Positions 34,401 to 44,664 of a stretch of DNA of 64,000 bases are shown one piece after another. This stretch comes from Prionace glauca (lineage: Eukaryota > Chordata > Chondrichthyes > Carcharhiniformes > Carcharhinidae). The translations under genes and the position numbers were made by a program. Position 1 is the first letter of the stretch, and each line of letters begins with the position of its first letter. Below the pieces are notes generated by a model, which saw only the letters and a program-made list of their open reading frames with translations, was not told where the DNA came from and did not search any database. Location: assembly GCA_037974335.1 (NCBI GenBank), contig CM075760.1:29224902-29288901 (forward strand), given 5' to 3'.

Positions 34401-35150
34401 TAAATAGAATTACGATCTTATCCTCATATTTCCGGATTAAAACCTACATTCACCTTTGAGACTCTGTTCGTTCTATCAGTTGGGAATTGCTGTCTCTGTG
34501 GAAACTCATATCCCTGACTCCACCTCTATCAGATTAGAAAAAAGGAAAAAAAAATCTGGTTTCCTCAAAATGACATAACATTCATTGGATTAACAGAGAA
34601 GAGCAAAGATTTTCTCCATTATTGATGCCACTATTTATTTATCAACCAGCACTTTGTGATGAGCCGGTATTTATTTCTCAAATAATAGCGCTCTGTGATG
34701 AAGAAAATTTTTCTTCATTCATATCATTCACTCACCTGATGAGGGAGCTCCAAAAGCTCGCGATTCCAAATAAACCTATTGACTTTAACCTGGTGTTGTG
34801 AGAATCCTTACTGTGCCCACACAAACCTAACGCCGGCATCTCCACGCTAGTTTTGGAAATTGCCTGTGTTCAAATTGATTGATGCCCCTTCCTCTCTCCA
34901 ACTCACTGCCTCTCACTCCACAAAACGAAGATTAGTGACTTTGCTTCAAAAATATCGACATAATCTATACTTACTCAATGACCAGGAAAATCTAAATGTG
35001 ATTACAGATTCAAATAAATGCAACATTGACTAATTGAAGGATCATATACTAATAGTAAGAGTTGGCCATTCGGGCCCTGAAGTCTCCTCCATCATTCACG
35101 GAGATTACAGATCATCATTGTGGTGCTAGTTCGGTTTTGCATCTCCTCAC
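34400..35150. other. J-C intron, no feature seen
   Basis: AT-rich sequence without recognisable repeats or motifs. Confidence 0.5.
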
Positions 35151-35775
35151 TCAGCTCGTCGATCGTCCACTCTCTGCCCATTTTTCCCAGCTTCTTGCAC
35201 TTTTCCCGGGTTCTCTGCCATTCCTGATGGCTCATTTCCCCCTTTACCTGACTCTGTGCACTTCCACCTGTCTCTCTACAATTCCCTCCAGCTCTGAGCC
35301 CTCTCCCTTGGCTCTCTGCTCTTTTTCACAGCTGGCTATCCTTTCCATCAACTCCCTACCATTTTCCCCTGACTCTCTGCCCTTTCCCCTGGGCTCTCTG
35401 TGCTTTCTCTCGGCTATCGGCCCTTTCCCTTGGCTCTCTACCCTTCTCCTTGCCTCTCTGCCCTTTCCCTCGGCTCACTGCCCTTTCCCTTGGTTCTCTG
35501 CCCTTTCCCCAGTCTCTCTGTCCTTTCCCCCGTCTCTCTGCCTTTCTCCCATCTCTCTGCCTTTCTCCTGTCTCTCTGCCCTTTCTTCGGAATCTCTGCA
35601 CTGTTCCCCCGGCTGTGTGCCCATTCTGCCTGCTTTCTACACCCCCACCACCACTCCCTCGCTCCGGCTCTCTGCCCTTTCCCATGCCTCATGTTCTCCC
35701 CTGGTTCTTTGCCGTTGTCCCTTGTCCCGAGCCCCCAGCGATTCCCTCCAGCTCTCTGCACTCCCAGGGCAAATC
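35150..35775. repeat. Minisatellite, G-rich on the Ig coding strand
   Basis: About 30 imperfect units near 20 bases, plus strand ctctctgccctttccctcgg and variants. On the minus strand, which is the Ig sense strand, it is purine- and G-rich (gggaaagggcagagag). AGCT occurs at about five places within and at the edges. It lies 1.0-1.6 kb before Cmu1. The long open frames across it are low-complexity by-products. Confidence 0.85.
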
Positions 35776-35839
35776 CCACATTTGAATATCAAACTGCGAC
35801 TTGAGATCTTTCTTCTCTCTCGTTGCAGACCTCCCCACA

Positions 35840-36380
35840 CAGATTCAGTGAGTGTGAGAGAGAGAATATGAGTGCTCGAGGATGAGTGATTGAATGAGTG
35901 AGAGTGAATGAGTGATGGTATGTGAGTGACGGAAGGTGGGTAAGTGAAGGTGGGTGAGTGAAGTTCCATGAGTGAAGATGAGTGATTGAGGGTGAGTAAA
36001 CGAGGGTGTGTGAGAGAGGGTGGGTCAGTGATGGTGGCTGAATGTGTGAGTGAAGATGGGTGAATGAGTGTCTGTGAGCTAGAATGAAAGAATGAGTGAT
36101 TAGTGGGATGTGTGAATGAAGGGAACATGACTGAGGTTCTGAGTGAGGGACATTTATTGTGTGTGGATAGCTGAGAGAGGGTGAGTGCGAGAGGGTGGAA
36201 GAGTGAGCAAGGGTGACTGAGTGAGTAAGTGTGAATGACGATGATCGAGTGAGGGTGAGTGAATTGGATAAGTGGGGACGAGTGAGTGGGGATGCATGAT
36301 TGGGGATGAATGATTGGGGATGAGTGAATGAGGTTGACTGAATGAGGGTGACTGAATCAGGGTGACTGACCTACTTCTGA
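35840..36380. repeat. GTGAGTGA-type tandem repeat
   Basis: Degenerate 4-mer-based array (gagtgagtgaatgagg and variants) on the plus strand. It adjoins the previous minisatellite with the opposite purine bias. Confidence 0.85.
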
Positions 36381-36639
36381 CCTCATGTTGGATGGAATGT
36401 GTCATTGATGAAGCAATAGAAGATTGTTGGTCCCAGAACAGTCCCCTGCCGAACTCCTGCAGTGATTTCTCAACTTAGGTGTTTGACTTTCAACAACCAT
36501 TACCATCTTGCTTTGTGCTAAATATGACTCCAAACAGAGAAGAATTTCCCGCCGAAACTTATTCACTTGAGATTTACTCGGGCTCCTCGATCCCACCCTC
36601 ATTCAAATTTTATGGTGGGGGGGGGGGGAGGTGGGGGTG

Positions 36640-36955
36640 GGGGATGCGCTGGCACAGTGATTAGCGCTGCTGCGTCACTGCTGAATTTCCGGTATGGGCT
36701 ATCGTGTGTGGAGTTAGTAAATTCACCGTCTGTCTGCTTGGGTTTCCTTCGGGTGCTCCTGTTTCCTTCCAAAGTCCAAAGATGTGCGGATTCGGTGGAG
36801 TGGCCATGCTAAATTGCCCCATTAGTTTCACGGAACTAGTTAGAGTAAATACATGTGGTTTTGGGAATAGGCTTTGGTGGGATTCTGTTGGTGCAGACTC
36901 GATGTGCTGAATGCCCCCCTTCTGCACTGTAGGATGCTATGATTCTATTCTATGA
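36640..36955 (+). mobile_element. tRNA-headed V-domain SINE, near full length
   Basis: The head gctggcacagtgattagcgc keeps the A-box; the V-domain is ttccttcgggtgctcctgtt and 'aaagtccaaagatgtgcgga'. The tail has 'gactcgatgtgctgaatgcc' and ends in (attctatg)n, the CR1-type 3' end. This suggests mobilisation by CR1 proteins. Confidence 0.8.
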
Positions 36956-36984
36956 AGTCAAGGATAATCACTCCCACGTATGTG

Positions 36985-37470
36985 TGATGGAAAGTGTGTA
37001 AGAGGGTGTTTGTGTGTATGTGCGCGCGCATGTGTGTGTGTGTCTGTGTGTGTGTGAGAGAGAGAGATGCGCGTGCAAGAGGCTTTGAGAGAGTGTATGT
37101 GAATAAATGTGAGACAACAGCGTTTGTGACAGAGTGTGGGAGAGAGAGTGTGTTTACGAGAGCGTGAGGCTGTGCTGATGTGAGTGTGTGTGTCTGCGTG
37201 GAAGAAAGAATGTGTGTGGGGAGTGTGCGTGTGAATGCTTTTGTGTATGAGGGTATGAGAGACTGATTGAGAGAGCGAGAGTTTGTATTTGTATTTGTAG
37301 TGGATGTAGACCGTGAGAGAAAGAGAATGTGTATGGGTGTGTGAGAGAGATCATATCAAAGAAAAAGTAAGTGTGCACATGTATGTGCGCATGTGTGAGA
37401 GAATATGCGAGTGTGTCTGCGTGTATTTATGTGTGTGGCAGTGTGTGATGTGTGTAAGTCTCTATCTGGC
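36985..37470. repeat. GT/GA-rich simple repeat tract
   Basis: Mixed (GT)n and (GA)n runs on the plus strand with no fixed unit. Confidence 0.8.
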
Positions 37471-37479
37471 TGATTCAGT

Positions 37480-38720
37480 CTGGAAAAACACACTCACTCC
37501 ACACATACTCACCCACTCACACAGTCAGTGGGAGTGACAAGTGAACACAACACGGACTGCGGGGCAAGGGCTGGAAAAACATTTAAATCGTTCACAAGTC
37601 AGTCACAATTAAATAATTTCCTCTTTCCTCAATGGCCGAAATTTGTAGAAATTTGGCACAACCCAAGACAAAGCCATCCACAAGATTATCCGCCCCCTCA
37701 TTCACTATATTCACTCTCTCCCATCACTAAGAAAGCAGTGTCAGCAGTTTGTATTATATACAACATTCACTGCAGCAACTCACCAAGGCTCACCGTCCAA
37801 ACCCGCTGTCTTTACATCCTAACAGGACAAAGGCAGTAGCCACATATGAACGCTATCACCTACAAGCTCCCCGCCAAAACATACACCATCCCGACGTGAA
37901 ACAATATTTCAGTGCATTCATAGTCACTGGAGCTTCCTGTCTAACAGCGTGGCGAGTGCCTGCAGCATATGGATTGCAGTCATTTAAGGATGCTTCACAT
38001 CAACACTTTCTGAAGGAACGATTAGGGAAGATTACAAATTCTGGCCGAGCAAATGACTCGAAAATGCCTTTAGAAAACTCATAATAATGAATTTGACCCT
38101 TCATCTGTCATACTGAACAGTTCACGGACTGCTGTAGTAGGCAGCACAATATAGTAAATCTCACTTTGCATTTGTTCATCGAACATTCCCAAGGCCAATG
38201 CATCACTGCTTAAAAATCATCCAATTCTCCCTCTACAGTTTGAAGTTTCTGCTCTCTCTGATGGTCGCAATATGCTTCAGGGATCTCATTTCTGAGACGC
38301 CAAGTCAAACATCAAGTCAAACTCCCATTTTACACGGATACAAGTGTATTGAAGAAATAAATCAAATTTCGCTCCCTGTAATTCAGCAGAAGGGACCAGA
38401 AGGTTTCGCACCAGCCAGGCAGACTCCTGGTTCCAACACAATGACCACGCGCACAGAAACTGAACAGACACAAACAGTGCAACAGCCGAGTTCCCAGCAG
38501 AAAGATCTGTTCAATCTGTCAATTTCAATCTGTTCAATCTGTCAATTTAATTGTTGGATTTTCATTGATCAATGGTCAACTTACAACAGAAACATCAATA
38601 ACCTATTTTAAATTAAACTGATATTCATTTCAAGACTCCATTCGACTTTTAATTATTTCGCTGTGTCACTTCTCGAAAACTATGTAAAAATATAACTTCG
38701 CTGAAAATGAGCAATCTCAA
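37480..38720. other. J-C intron, no gene recognised
   Basis: An open frame at 38198-38611 (137 codons) has no recognisable domain and unremarkable composition. It is judged a chance frame. Confidence 0.4.
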
Positions 38721-38724
38721 ATAA

Positions 38725-38935
38725 CAGACTAACGTCAGTTCAATGTCCATAACAGAGATGCAGTGACACAATAACAGTTCAATGTCCCTAACAGAGATGC
38801 AGTGACACAATAACAGTTCGATGTCCCTAACAGAGATACAGTGACACAGTAACAGTTCAAGGTCCCGAACAGAGATGCAGTGACACTGTAACAGTTCAAT
38901 GTCTGTAACAGATATGCGGTGACACAATAAGTAGT
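38725..38935. repeat. 39-base tandem repeat, five copies
   Basis: The unit cagttcaatgtccctaacag + agatgcagtgacacaataa repeats about five times, with 85-95 percent identity by eye. A single diverged unit is visible near 40200. Confidence 0.88.
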
Positions 38936-38939
38936 AAAC

Positions 38940-41900
38940 AAACCAAGAAACATTTACATTGATAAATGAATAAATCATTGCCTGATTCTATTTAATTTCT
39001 TAAATATAATCAACAAAATAATCAAGGCAAAACACTTTATCGAGCTGAGCACAGCTGAGTAAAGGAATGTTTTGTTTCTGAATTCATTTTCAATACAACT
39101 AAATATTCTGTAAAATGGACGATACTTTGCACGCCAGTGCAATATTCAAGGTATTTTGATTTAAATTAATTAGCATCAATATTATATTTTAAGTTATTGT
39201 TAATTGTCAGTTAGTTCTTCTGCCAGCTGATTTGTACTCTGTAATAAAATGAGCTTTCAATCATTCAAAACGTGCTTCTGTCCCCAACATTGTTAAATAA
39301 TTAGGTTACAATTAAATCTCAATGTTAAACAATAATTACAAATTACTGAATGGAAACATTCAAACATCTGCCATTCATTTACTTAAATCTAATCACATTG
39401 TAATGTTTTACTTTTACCACAGATAATTTATTATAACGGAGAACCGTGTTAAAAATGCAGACGTCACACTTTGTATAGACTGCAACGGCCTGGCCAGTAT
39501 TATTGAAATCAATAATACTGGTTCCTAGATTTAGTAATTTAGACCTTCCATATAATTTAATTACTGAACACATTGTTTAATTTAAGAGGATCTGAATTAA
39601 ACAGTGCAAACACAGAGAGGACAACTGATTCAAAGCCTCTGCAACATTGAAACATGATGCAGAATATAAGTGCAGACTTTTTCTTCATTATAATATTTAA
39701 TAAGATTTTAACATAAGTTTCTGATAGAATCAATTATTCTATTTTGTCATTTATTCTTCCCATAATTCTACACTGTGTTTAGCAGTAATGGGAGACATAA
39801 TATTATACAATTTTTATAGTATTTATCTTATAATGTTTTATATAAATTAATCTTTTTGAATTTCAAGCATTAACTTGTCAATTTCTCGCCAGTTTCTGTT
39901 GACACTTTACCAGTATTCAAACGCAATCATATAAACAATTACTTGAGTGTCAGCGAATTCCATCTGTCAGAAAACCTTCGCTCTGTCAAATGTATTTAAG
40001 CTGTTTGATTCTAATTGATCAAGGCCAAATTACAACAACAAAGTAATCAATAAAAAAAATAATTAACCTGATGTTCATTTTAAAACTCCCTTTGCCTTTT
40101 AACTATCTCTCACCGTCGGTCTCAAATCCTCAAAAAAAACTGGGCAAAAATGTATTTTTTTTCTGAAAATGAGCACATCAAATATAACGGATTCAGGGTA
40201 GTGTAATGTTCCTATCAGAGATACAGTGAATTGTAATTCATGTTTTATTTTAATATGTAAGCATCAGTTAAGATGAATAAAATGTCCTAACATATTTATT
40301 TTACTTTCCCGAAACTTTTTTGCTTTATCCCTACAATATTCAAACGCAGTTTTAATTTCATTTAGTCAGGACCGCTCAGTGTCACTGAGTTGAAACAATG
40401 CAAAAAGCAATTGAGGAACATCAAATCATTTCACAAATTTTGAGATGAGATTAGTAATTAATTATCTCGGTATATAATTTTAAAAAAACTTTGACGGAGT
40501 AATCTGGTTGCAACTGCATAGAAAAAAACAAAATGTAATAATCGGATACGAAAATTGCCAAAAAGCAGCGTCTTCTGGAATTGTGACAAAATACGTCCAG
40601 TCTGGAAAATTTTCTGGTCATTTTAGTTGTGTGAAAAGCACAGCAGAACGGGATAACTGCTAAATTATTAACATCAAATAATCTTAGGTGAATATGGAGT
40701 TATATTACCGATTAATAATTGTTTGTTTTATATTAATTTTACTACTAAACTTGTTAATGAGAAGTTTGTGATTGCAGCATAGACTGGGTGTCCGAATGAG
40801 CGTTGTAAGTAATGATTTACTTGAATCTTGTAAGCGTTAGCTAAAATTTATATATAAAAACGATATCTTTTAGTTTTTTTTCCAAACATGCTTGTTTTCT
40901 CCCTACAAGGATTTTCGAATTCCAAGATTGTTTGCATTCAACCAGAAAACATCTAAGCTCTCAATGACACCGAATTTAAAGAATGCAGAAATAATGCCCT
41001 GAAGCCAAACCATTTCACAAATTTTAAACATTCATTGTGACTGCACCACAGAAACTGCTCAGCAGAAACACAACAAAACACATCAATGAGGGAAAGAATC
41101 TGTTTCATGGAAAAGCAGCTCAATTATCCATTTAACAGAATCAAATGTAACATTGCAAAAAAATTTCAATATCGAATCGAGCAAACCAGCTCTTAACCAA
41201 TTACTAAAGTAAACAGAAATCTGGAATAATAGCAATAATAGCGAGGAGGTGGAATACGCCCAACGAATTAGCATAACAACTTTATCACATTTTATTCATA
41301 TTGGATCATATTTCAAACATATTTAAACATGTGGATGGTAAAAGTTCCAGCCATCAAATGCCACCGAGATTAAACATTGCAGGTACCCCAAATTCTGAAT
41401 GCAGAGACAAAATATGTTCTGAACGAGTGGCGTAAAGCGTTATCACTTAAGTTTTTTTTTAAAATACAAAGACAATAAAACCTGTCTGTTTCCTGCCTGC
41501 AGTCATGCGTCAAGAAGTTGCAAACCCACAGAATGTTGTTATTCAATAACAAAGCGTGTCAATAACAAATAACAGCTCAGTGTCACTGAGTTCAAAAATG
41601 CAAAAACGCGAAATTAATTCACAAAGTTTACGTATTTAAAGTCATCCAGATTCATAATGTTCTCACCAGAAAAAAGAACGCATCACTGAGAGACTGAACC
41701 CCTCTTCATACAGAAGCAGCACAGTTCTGCAAATGTAACATTTACAGAAATGTTGAAAATAAATTCAAGCCAATTCGCAATTCACCAAAGTAATTAATGT
41801 TTACAATAACCCGAAAATATTGCATAGCAGCACCAGCATTGTGAGTGAGTGGAATGTTTTCATTGGATAAATTTAGAAATTTTAGAACTTTATTAAAAAA

Positions 41901-42270
41901 TATTGCGTTGGATTTCAAACACTTTTGCAGTAGATGGTACAAACCGCAGCCACTAGATGTCGCCGAGATTAAACATTGCAGAAACGCTGAATTGTTGAAC
42001 CAACGTTCAGTTTTTAAAGTAAGCCACACAGTAACCTCAACAGACAAACACAAAATCACAACAACTTGGGATTGAATCCCTCAGCAGCCCCTATTGTCAA
42101 GAAACAGCGGAATTCTAAAACCCCTTTGCAACAGAATCACAAGAAACGTTGTTAAAATTCTCAATAGAGAATCCACCAAACCCATATTTAAGTAAACAGA
42201 TAAATTATTAGTATAGATAAAAATATAAAACAAAATAACATGTAAACCAGTTACTCAATAAGTGCATGGT
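38940..42270. other. J-C intron, AT-rich, no gene
   Basis: Long AT-rich sequence with many A and T runs. There is a loosely repeated phrase of the form 'agatgtcgccgagattaaacattgcag' at 41355-41385 and 41950-41980 and similar text at 40950-41100. No enhancer motif could be identified with confidence. Confidence 0.5.
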
Positions 42271-42276
42271 TCTTAC

Positions 42277-42324
42277 CTGCAGCCACCGTCACCATGGTCC
42301 CTTGACCCCAGTAACCAAAATAAT
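42277..42324 (-). CDS. JH segment
   Basis: 48 bases encode YFGYWGQGTMVTVAA with the WGxG motif, then donor gtaagaac. The last base is the first of the codon shared with Cmu1. It is directly preceded on the minus strand by heptamer CACTGTG. It is intact. Confidence 0.95.
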
Positions 42325-42363
42325 CACAGTGTCACATTCCGTAGGCTGTGTCATACAATAACC
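42325..42363 (-). promoter_or_regulatory. JH recombination signal, 23-base spacer
   Basis: Heptamer CACTGTG (consensus) at 42325-42331, a spacer of 23, and nonamer GGTTATTGT at 42355-42363 (one change from GGTTTTTGT), all read on the minus strand. Confidence 0.93.
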
Positions 42364-42688
42364 GTCCCTGCACAAAATATGCACTAAACCACCATTATTT
42401 TAAATATCCACAAACCAGAGGAAAATCAATGTCAATTAATGTTCATTAAATTATAATTGTATTTCTGGACACCATTCGCCATTCATAAATCACCCTAAAG
42501 TTGTATATTTCACACAGTTACGCATGAACATGTTATTGAAAACACCAACTGACAAATGAGTAATTATCAAGATTTTCCATGTTCATTCTTGTCCTGTGGT
42601 CAGTGCTGGACGTAAACAATATTGTACTCTGATTAAAGGTGGAATTTAAAAGTTGTATTGTTCCAGCCTCAATCAATTGGTGCTGAGG

Positions 42689-42756
42689 GGTTTTTGTCTT
42701 GACAGTAACTGCTGTGCCAGCCAGTGATCACAGTGAGACACAGCATGTCAAATACT
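42689..42756 (-). promoter_or_regulatory. D2 segment with two 12-base-spacer signals
   Basis: The D core is 42717-42728 (minus strand atcactggctgg, 12 bases). On the J side: heptamer CACAGCA at 42710-42716, spacer 12, perfect nonamer ACAAAAACC at 42689-42697. On the V side: heptamer CACTGTG at 42729-42735, spacer 12, weak nonamer AGTATTTGA at 42748-42756. A 12/12 D can pair with a 23-type J and a 22/23-type D1 or V. Confidence 0.88.
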
Positions 42757-43063
42757 GAGGCAGGCTGTTAACTGTAAAATACAGACAATTAATTTCACTG
42801 CAATTTCAAAAGCCTGTGTCCATCTCGTTAAGAGTAGGTCAGTGAGATATTTCATTGTTTTACTTGTCATTGTATTGATAAAGGGGGTTAGAATCTTTTA
42901 CACTCACTGTGCACATTCAGCATGTAAATCAATAACAATAAAGTTGAAGTATTTTATATCTTTAAAAAAAATGCTGCTTCTACCTATTATTTTGTTGAAC
43001 CCTCATTTAGTCTGGCATTCGGCAGTGCCACTGATGATAAATTTATGCAAAGTCTTTCTCTGA

Positions 43064-43146
43064 GGTTTTTGTATGAGGATGTCGCTTTGTTAAGCCTCGT
43101 GATCCTCCACTATAGTATCACAATGATATACGCCCGCACAAAAACT
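43064..43146 (-). promoter_or_regulatory. D1 segment with 12- and 22-base-spacer signals
   Basis: The D core is 43102-43118 (minus strand atactatagtggaggat, 17 bases). On the V side: heptamer CATTGTG at 43119-43125, spacer 12, nonamer AGTTTTTGT at 43138-43146. On the J side: heptamer CACGAGG at 43095-43101, spacer 22, perfect nonamer ACAAAAACC at 43064-43072. The 12/22 arrangement is that described for shark D1 segments. Confidence 0.85.
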
Positions 43147-43492
43147 GTACTCACTCTGTTCAGTACTGCCTCTCAATATTCACTTCAAATGGACCATTAC
43201 TTCTGTTCTAATTTAAAACGTAGACAACTATTTATAAAACAAAATCTATCAGAAATGTTAAAACGAGTAATATATCCAGTGCTTCACTTGCCGAAACTAC
43301 AACAAATAGAAAGTCAGTGAAAAGCTCACCCCATTAATATCGGTAAGTTTGTTAAATTGTACTGTTAAATGCTTTGTTGGTTACTTAAAAAAAACGATTA
43401 TGGTTTGGTTCTGAACACTGTCGTTAATATTACATTTAAAACAGGTATTAACCTTTAGGTTATGATGGAAGTTGCTGAATTCCCTCTCGGGC

Positions 43493-43531
43493 TGTTCTTG
43501 TTCGGGTCCATCCTTGGTACCTGTCGCTGTG
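43493..43531 (-). promoter_or_regulatory. VH recombination signal, 23-base spacer
   Basis: Heptamer CACAGCG at 43525-43531 (one change from CACAGTG), a spacer of 23, and nonamer ACAAGAACA at 43493-43501. Read on the minus strand directly after the V coding end. Confidence 0.92.
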
Positions 43532-43992
43532 GTCTCTTGCACAGTAATAGATGGCGGTGTCTTCGGTCTTCAGCCTGGTCATCTCCAAAGCGAAGATGTT
43601 GTTTGAAGTGTCTCTGGACGCAGTAAATCGATTCTTAATTGCTGGGGCGTAGTGGTTGCTGGATGAACTTAGATAGTTAACCAGCCACTCGAGACCCTGC
43701 CCGGGAACTTGCCGGATCCAGTACATCCAAAAGCTGCCAAGGCTAAAGCCGCTAGTTTTACAGGTCAGTTTCAGGGAGCCTCCGGGACGCCCGGTCTCTG
43801 CCTTTGGCTGAATCAACACAATCTCCGACTGGACACCTGTAAAAATATATCAAAAACCCCGAGGATTAACCCCATGAAACATTTTAGCGATAGACAAACA
43901 GGGAGACAGTGACAGTGAGAGATTTGGACAATAAAATACTACTCACCAGATAAGAAAGTCAGCAACAAACTGAGAGAAATCGCTGACCTCAT
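43532..43992 (-). CDS. VH segment with leader, germline
   Basis: The leader exon 43947-43992 encodes [15 protein letters not shown] and a split Gly, with donor gtgagtag. The V exon 43532-43836 follows acceptor atatatttttacag and starts [16 protein letters not shown]. Framework Cys lies in [11 protein letters not shown], then [13 protein letters not shown], an [10 protein letters not shown] framework 3 start, and DTAIYYCAR at the end. No stop or frameshift is seen, both Cys and the Trp are present, and the recombination signal is good. It should be a usable VH. Its partner constant exons are damaged, so a productive chain would need another constant region or a corrected reading of Cmu3-Cmu4. 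Confidence 0.95.
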
Positions 43993-44081
43993 CTTTCTAG
44001 TAAATTGGGGGAAATGGTTGTGTCAGGAACTCAGTGAACAAACCAGCTCCCGGACTGTTGGATTCCGGTCCCAGTGAGCGG

Positions 44082-44091
44082 TATTTAAATA
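44082..44091 (-). promoter_or_regulatory. VH TATA-like box
   Basis: TATTTAAATA, 90 bases before the leader ATG. No consensus Ig octamer (ATGCAAAT or inverse) was found in the 250 bases further upstream. Confidence 0.6.
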
Positions 44092-44114
44092 CCCGGCAGA
44101 AGGGGGCGGCTTTC

Positions 44115-44154
44115 CAGGCGCCGCCTGTTGATTCCCTGCTGGAGGCGGCGCCTG
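44115..44154. repeat. GC-rich 12-base inverted repeat upstream of VH
   Basis: caggcgccgcct at 44115-44126 and aggcggcgcctg at 44143-44154 are perfect inverted repeats with a 16-base loop, about 25 bases beyond the TATA-like box in otherwise AT-rich surroundings. Confidence 0.75.
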
Positions 44155-44489
44155 AATCCACGTCCCACCTTCCACACCCCAACAGAATAGACTCCCAGAT
44201 TTACAATGGTTTAATATTGAAATTGCCAAGTTATATGTAACGAGATATTTATTTGACTGAATCGATTCATTGCAATGTCTCCAGTATTTCTCATAATGAT
44301 ATTTCAATTTGTCGTTTTTTATGTTTTTTTAAACTAATTATAAATATGATGCTTTTCTTACCACGCCCGTGACGAGCAGACAAATGTAAAAATGATGAAA
44401 TTACACTGCCATAAAATAAAGGGACCATCAGTCTGTTTTGCAATAATTCTATCATGTTACAATAATGAAGCATAATTTATCAGTCCAAA

Positions 44490-44662
44490 AATGTGTGGGA
44501 TAGTTGATTGGCCATGATAAATTGCCCCTTGATGTCAGGAGGCTTAGCAGAGTCAATATGTGGGGTTACGGGGCTAGGACAGAACCTGCATGGGATTGTT
44601 GTCGCGCAGGGTCGATGGGCCAAATGGCCTCCTTCTGCACTGTCGGAATTCTGTGATAAGGG
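44490..44662 (+). mobile_element. SINE 3' part
   Basis: ttgattggccatgataaatt, then 'gtcgatgggccaaatggcct' and 'tctgcactgtcggaattctg' are the second half of the V-domain SINE family. The head is missing. Confidence 0.7.
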
Positions 44663-44664
44663 GA

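Larger units (their letters stand above)
26071..43992 (-). other. IgM heavy-chain cluster (VH-D1-D2-JH-Cmu1-4-M1-M2)
   Basis: All parts lie on the minus strand in the order leader, VH, D1, D2, JH, Cmu1, Cmu2, Cmu3, Cmu4, M1, M2. V, D, D and J are each about 370-410 bases apart, as described for shark clusters, and J-Cmu1 is 8.1 kb. The segments are germline and unjoined, with 12- and 23-type signals arranged V(23), (12)D1(22), (12)D2(12), (23)J. Constant exons share phase 1 borders except Cmu3. The product would be IgM mu chain, membrane or secreted. Damage in Cmu3 and Cmu4 suggests that the cluster cannot make a full mu chain. Confidence 0.92.

Noticed and set aside
35062-35871. Several overlapping long open frames (up to 269 codons) on both strands.
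   Set aside because: They lie in a CT-rich minisatellite; repetition and absence of stop-rich triplets explain them.
38198-38611. 137-codon plus frame in the J-C intron.
   Set aside because: No motif, and antisense to the Ig gene; judged a chance frame.
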